Both the position numbers and the translations under genes were made by a program. From positions 20,556,283 to 20,620,282 of the forward strand of contig OU612066.1 in NCBI GenBank assembly GCA_914767715.1: DNA of 64,000 bases, read 5' to 3'. This DNA is from Membranipora membranacea. Taxonomy: Eukaryota; Bryozoa; Gymnolaemata; Cheilostomatida; Membraniporidae. Of the stretch, positions 60,713 through 64,000 are shown piece by piece. The first letter of the stretch is position 1. Every line of letters begins with the position of its first letter. Below the pieces are notes generated by a model. The model was given only the letters and a program-made list of their open reading frames with translations. It was not told the origin of the DNA and did no database searches.

Positions 60713-61803
60713 ATGGCCGGTAGAGGTGGAAGAGGGTCCGCCCTCTTGAAAGCTTTAGAAGAGCCTGTTAGAAAGCCTGGAGCTGGAGCAGTTGCACTAG
60801 GCCAAGCTGGTGATGCACCCGTCATATCCAAACCTGTGAGTTTTCTCATACCAGATTTTGTTGTGTTGGTGAAATTTCTGTACTTTAGCATGCTATGACA
60901 GAAACTATATTGGAAATTCTCATATATTTGTTTATAAAAGTTTAATCTGTGCCTCCACGGATCTCTCTACACTCACTTCTAAGTAGTCACTTCTATATGT
61001 CGTAAACATGGTGCTATGCACTTAAAACATTTGTGCTAATGCTTGACCTTTACCTAAAAGTGTCAAGTTACACCGGCTGTCCATAATATGTGATCTTAAT
61101 TTTGTGTTTCACAGCCAGCAGTACCTACTGCCAGGCCTCCAGTCAGCGGTGGTCGTGGATCATATTTACTAAACTTGATACCAGCTAAACCAGACCCTAC
61201 ACCGGCCGCTCCTGTAGGCAGACCTGTGACTGCACCACCAAGCAGCGGTATCGTTACACCACAATCGGTGCCAGCAGCAGCTGCACAACCCCCGAGAAGT
61301 CGACCTACTGGCAGAGGTGCCGCCTTACTCGAGATGTGTGGGTAAGTGCATATTCTTTACCAAAAAGTTTTGGTTACGGTACTTTGCTCATTAACCTGTT
61401 CCTGACAATTTCTCTGTTCAGGTTTTCTACCATCATTAATTGTTTTGGGATAACAATGGTGAGGCATGATGTATATATAATGCTATGTGTGAAGAAACTG
61501 GCTTGAATGAAAACCATACTGATGTAAGTTTAAGACCAGTAAGATTATAGGGGGCATATTCTCATTTTTTAGACCAAGTCCACCGCGCCCAGTGAGACAG
61601 GTGAAGCCTCTTTCTCCACCAATGGCTCCAGTCACAGCACCTACTCCCGCCATGAGGAATCTCAGTCTAGGTGAGCCATCACCTCCTCCTATGCAACAAA
61701 CAAGAATACCACCTCCTGCTGCAATGGCAGCACCTCCAGAGCCTGTCACTGAACCGATGAGTAGACCTGCCATCAACAAAGACAAGGGCAATGCTGGAAA
61801 ACC
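60713..61803 (+). CDS. Probable PIWI-family protein, N-terminal exons only
   Basis: Three exons, 60713-60835, 61115-61341 and 61573-61803, join in frame (phases 0, 2, then ending phase 2) to give 193 codons. The product is rich in Gly, Arg, Pro and Ala and repeats a motif three times: GRGSALLKAL, GRGSYLLNLI and GRGAALLEMC. Arg-Gly-rich N-termini of this kind, which receive arginine methylation and bind Tudor proteins, are typical of PIWI proteins. The start MAGRGGRG fits. The PAZ and PIWI domains are not visible, so they would lie in exons beyond 64000 or the gene is truncated. PIWI proteins use piRNAs to silence transposons in the germline. Alternative: another RG-rich RNA-binding protein. 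Confidence 0.55.
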
Positions 61804-62920
61804 GTAAGTCATCAATTTGTAAGGTTCAGCTTCTACCTTATTGCTACAAGGTCATCTTTGAGCAATGTTATGAATCTGCCTATGAATTAGCAGAGGTACT
61901 ATGAACTGTATTCTCTATTTTGGCAAAAGGCTGTGATGACAGCTTGGTGAGTAGTGTTGTTTGTTCCAATATTGGGTCTATCTAGGGGTCTTAGCTATCT
62001 TTGTTTATCTAGTTTTCTGGTTGTGTCTTGATACTTTGTAGCTGTTTGTATCAAACCATCAATTGAATGTAGAACAAGCAATCATGGAAAAATTAACTGT
62101 CGAAAATTGAAAGTTGACTGTCTGATTGGCATTTGGTTTGTTGCTGGCTGCAAGTTCCCCCTCATGTTCGCTTCATAACACGCATCACTGATAGATGCAA
62201 TGATGAGCTACCTAATCCGTTATGACAAACTTTTCACTCAATGAGTTATATTGTCATTCCTACAATCAATGACTGAAGTATTTATAATCTTTGCTACAAT
62301 GTTGTCCAGTTTCACAGCATAATGATGGGTAAAAATCACTTTGACAAAATACAAAAGGTTATATTAGGTTAGGTTATGAAGTATTATTGTAACTTTGCCA
62401 AAGCTTTCTACTGTTTGATAATTACTTTGAAAGTCCAAAAAGCCACAGTGTGAGTCAATCTTTCAATTCCAAGTAACTCACATAAATAGCCCTGCTAATG
62501 GTTGACAGTAGAAGATGCAACATCACACAGCTGGATAAATGTGCATACAGGCATGCACATTTATATGTACTCAGAAAAAGTTGATGTTATCACATAGTAA
62601 GGATATATCCTTACTATGTGATGTTATACCTAGGGCTGTGTAAACCACTGGAGCTAAAATCTTCAAATTAGATGGCAATGAACCATAGTACTACATCGAC
62701 CATGATTTACGATAATCCCCTTAATCTAATTTATCTAATAGTCCATGATGACTTGCATCTCACTGTCATATATCAACCCATATCAAAGACTATGATTGTG
62801 GTGCTCAAACTCTGCCTGTGTTGCTGGTAGTGGCATTCCAACCAATGCCCAAATACTGGTTGGCATATTGCTGATAATGTAATGCCACAATATTAATAAT
62901 GTCTTTTGTCACCGCAAGAT
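61804..62920. other. Intron or intergenic DNA
   Basis: This lies downstream of the third PIWI-like exon. No further plus-strand exon is evident. It contains the palindromic micro-insert at 62583-62627 and presumably the 3' untranslated region of the minus gene ending at 62921. Confidence 0.5.
62583..62627. mobile_element. Palindromic micro-insert, 29 bp, perfect 8-bp TSD (locus 3)
   Basis: A 29-bp insert (62591-62619) starting CACATAGTAAGGATATAT and ending CCTTACTATGT lies between identical GATGTTAT copies. It is palindromic throughout. It differs from 51225 by a compensated change in both arms (GAG/CTC to TAG/CTA) and a longer centre. Confidence 0.78.
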
Positions 62921-63444
62921 TCATTGGGAGCTGCTAGCTGAAATAGCGACTGATGCGCCTGGCTTTTCGGTTACAGCTGCAATAGTCAGACCAGCGCTTG
63001 GTTTCTCCAACTCCATCCTCTCGGTGACAGCTTCAATAGTAAGGGCAGCGATTGGTTCTTTCGACTCTATCTCCGCCTTCTTTGACTCAATCTCCGCCTT
63101 CTTTGACTCTATCTCCGCCTTCGTTGACTCTATCTCCGCCTTTGACTCCTCCTTCGACTCTATCTCTTCACACATTGCGGTGTAGCTCAGCGTTATGTTG
63201 TCTAGATCAAGGTTACCGTTTGTGGATTCTGTTGTAACATCGAATAGAATTCTGATATACATCTCGCCATCTTCTGACAGTTGGTTGACCTCGCTGGTAG
63301 CGATCTTCATTTGCTGTTCTATCCAGGTTGATGTCTTTTCTGGGTGTCTCACATACCATTGAGTGTTCCTGTCAAAGTTGCGAATATGGCACATATTATT
63401 GTTTTGATGTATTGAGTTACTTAGACAGAGTTTGAACCATTTGC
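62921..63444 (-). CDS. Terminal exon: MAM-like segment plus heptad repeats
   Basis: Exon on minus with acceptor AAATGCAG before 63444 (phase 1), open for 173 residues to TGA. The first part ends in a pattern like the end of a MAM domain (GEMYIRILFDVTT then GNLDLDNITLSY), following a WYVRHPEK and W-containing segment. Next come four near-exact seven-residue repeats of KAEIES(T/K), then two copies of an L/ALTI(E/A)AVTE unit. MAM domains are extracellular adhesion modules; the charged repeat is helix-prone. The upstream exons lie beyond the window or were not found. It is antisense to, and downstream of, the PIWI-like exons, possibly nested in that gene. Confidence 0.55.
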
Positions 63445-63727
63445 CTGCATTTGGAAGGGAGCAACAGGAATGCAAGCAATTGGATTAAACTTGATCTAGG
63501 AGTTACTCGACTGTTAGTGTTTTCAAAGATCAAAGTATTTGACTGTCACATTGAAAGATCCTGCACTATAAAGCTAGGACATTCATTACTTTCAAGCTAG
63601 AATTATATTTATTTGACTCTTGGTAGAGTGGAAATGAACATACAATTATACCCAGATAGCCCAAACCAGTATCATCACATTTGAGTGCTCAGCATATTAT
63701 ATAATCACACAGATTGATTGTAAGCCT

Positions 63728-63796
63728 GTGCTATTGCGGGGGGGGGGGGGGGCGGACGAGGGACAATAGTCTGGGCGCTCAGACTAGTGCTATTGC
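63728..63796. mobile_element. GTCTGG hairpin micro-element with 10-bp TSD (locus 4)
   Basis: A 49-bp insert (63738-63786) lies between identical GTGCTATTGC copies. It starts with a run of G, contains GGACAATAGTCTGGG and ends CTCAGACTA, matching loci 1 and 2. Confidence 0.75.
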
Positions 63797-64000
63797 ATCA
63801 TAGATGTTAGGCTCCCTGCTCATTTGTTATGAACTCAGCTGCTGTAGTATTTACAAGCTAACTGACTATCTAGATAAAATTGAAAATGGGCAAAAACAGC
63901 ATAAATGCAAACCACAAGATAATTGCTTTGACAGCTGCAAGGTAAATAACTTTGTGTAACAATAATAAGCGTATGAACGACATGATGATTCATGACATAA

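Noticed and set aside
1-64000. CRISPR arrays, bacterial operons, ribosome binding sites
   Set aside because: No regularly spaced identical repeats with unique spacers; genes have spliceosomal introns, so the DNA is eukaryotic.

Overview
The window is nuclear DNA of an animal. Its genes are split by many spliceosomal introns with GT/AG borders and conserved phases. It is AT-rich and full of short DNA transposons and hairpins. The genes are animal ones: a fused UMP synthase, a PLAC8 protein, a probable PIWI N-terminus, and secreted WSC/PAN/discoidin proteins. That mix suggests a marine invertebrate. I cannot name the phylum from sequence alone.

Layout. (1) 1-28000 is an array of secreted WSC-PAN-F5/8C genes in both orientations. 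There is a broken copy on minus (1-2844, cut by the window edge), an intact copy on plus (6273-10871), a frameshifted two-exon fragment on plus (13502-14167), an intact copy on minus (19914-23646) and a lone leader-exon relic on plus (27906-27963). Large duplicated blocks connect them (1-4640 with 20340-25130; 11160-13545 with 25690-27963). A deletion scar near 25690 marks where another plus-strand copy was lost. The last four exons of an unrelated, unidentified gene (17446-18849) lie between the two blocks. (2) 28000-37370 has no gene I can support; it holds transposon relics, minisatellites and tRNA-like sequences. (3) 37375-39110 minus is a two-exon PLAC8-family gene. (4) 41530-59502 minus is UMP synthase in 15 coding exons. 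It carries two tandem orotate phosphoribosyltransferase (OPRT) domains before one OMP decarboxylase domain, and the second OPRT has lost several catalytic and PRPP-binding residues. (5) 60713-61803 plus is the start of a probable PIWI gene, head-to-head with UMP synthase. (6) 62921-63444 minus is the terminal exon of another gene, with a MAM-like domain and a seven-residue acidic/basic repeat.

The second theme is very small mobile-looking DNA. Two families of 25-80 bp hairpin insertions carry perfect or near-perfect 8-10 bp target-site duplications at several loci. One has an empty-site paralogue inside this window. There is also a 12-bp direct repeat flanking a 31-bp palindrome, a hAT-like element with its 8-bp duplication inserted in the arm of a larger foldback, and a three-member hAT-like MITE family.

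No functional pathway links the genes. UMP synthase is pyrimidine synthesis, PIWI is transposon silencing, PLAC8 is a small Cys-rich membrane-associated protein, and the WSC proteins look like secreted carbohydrate binders.
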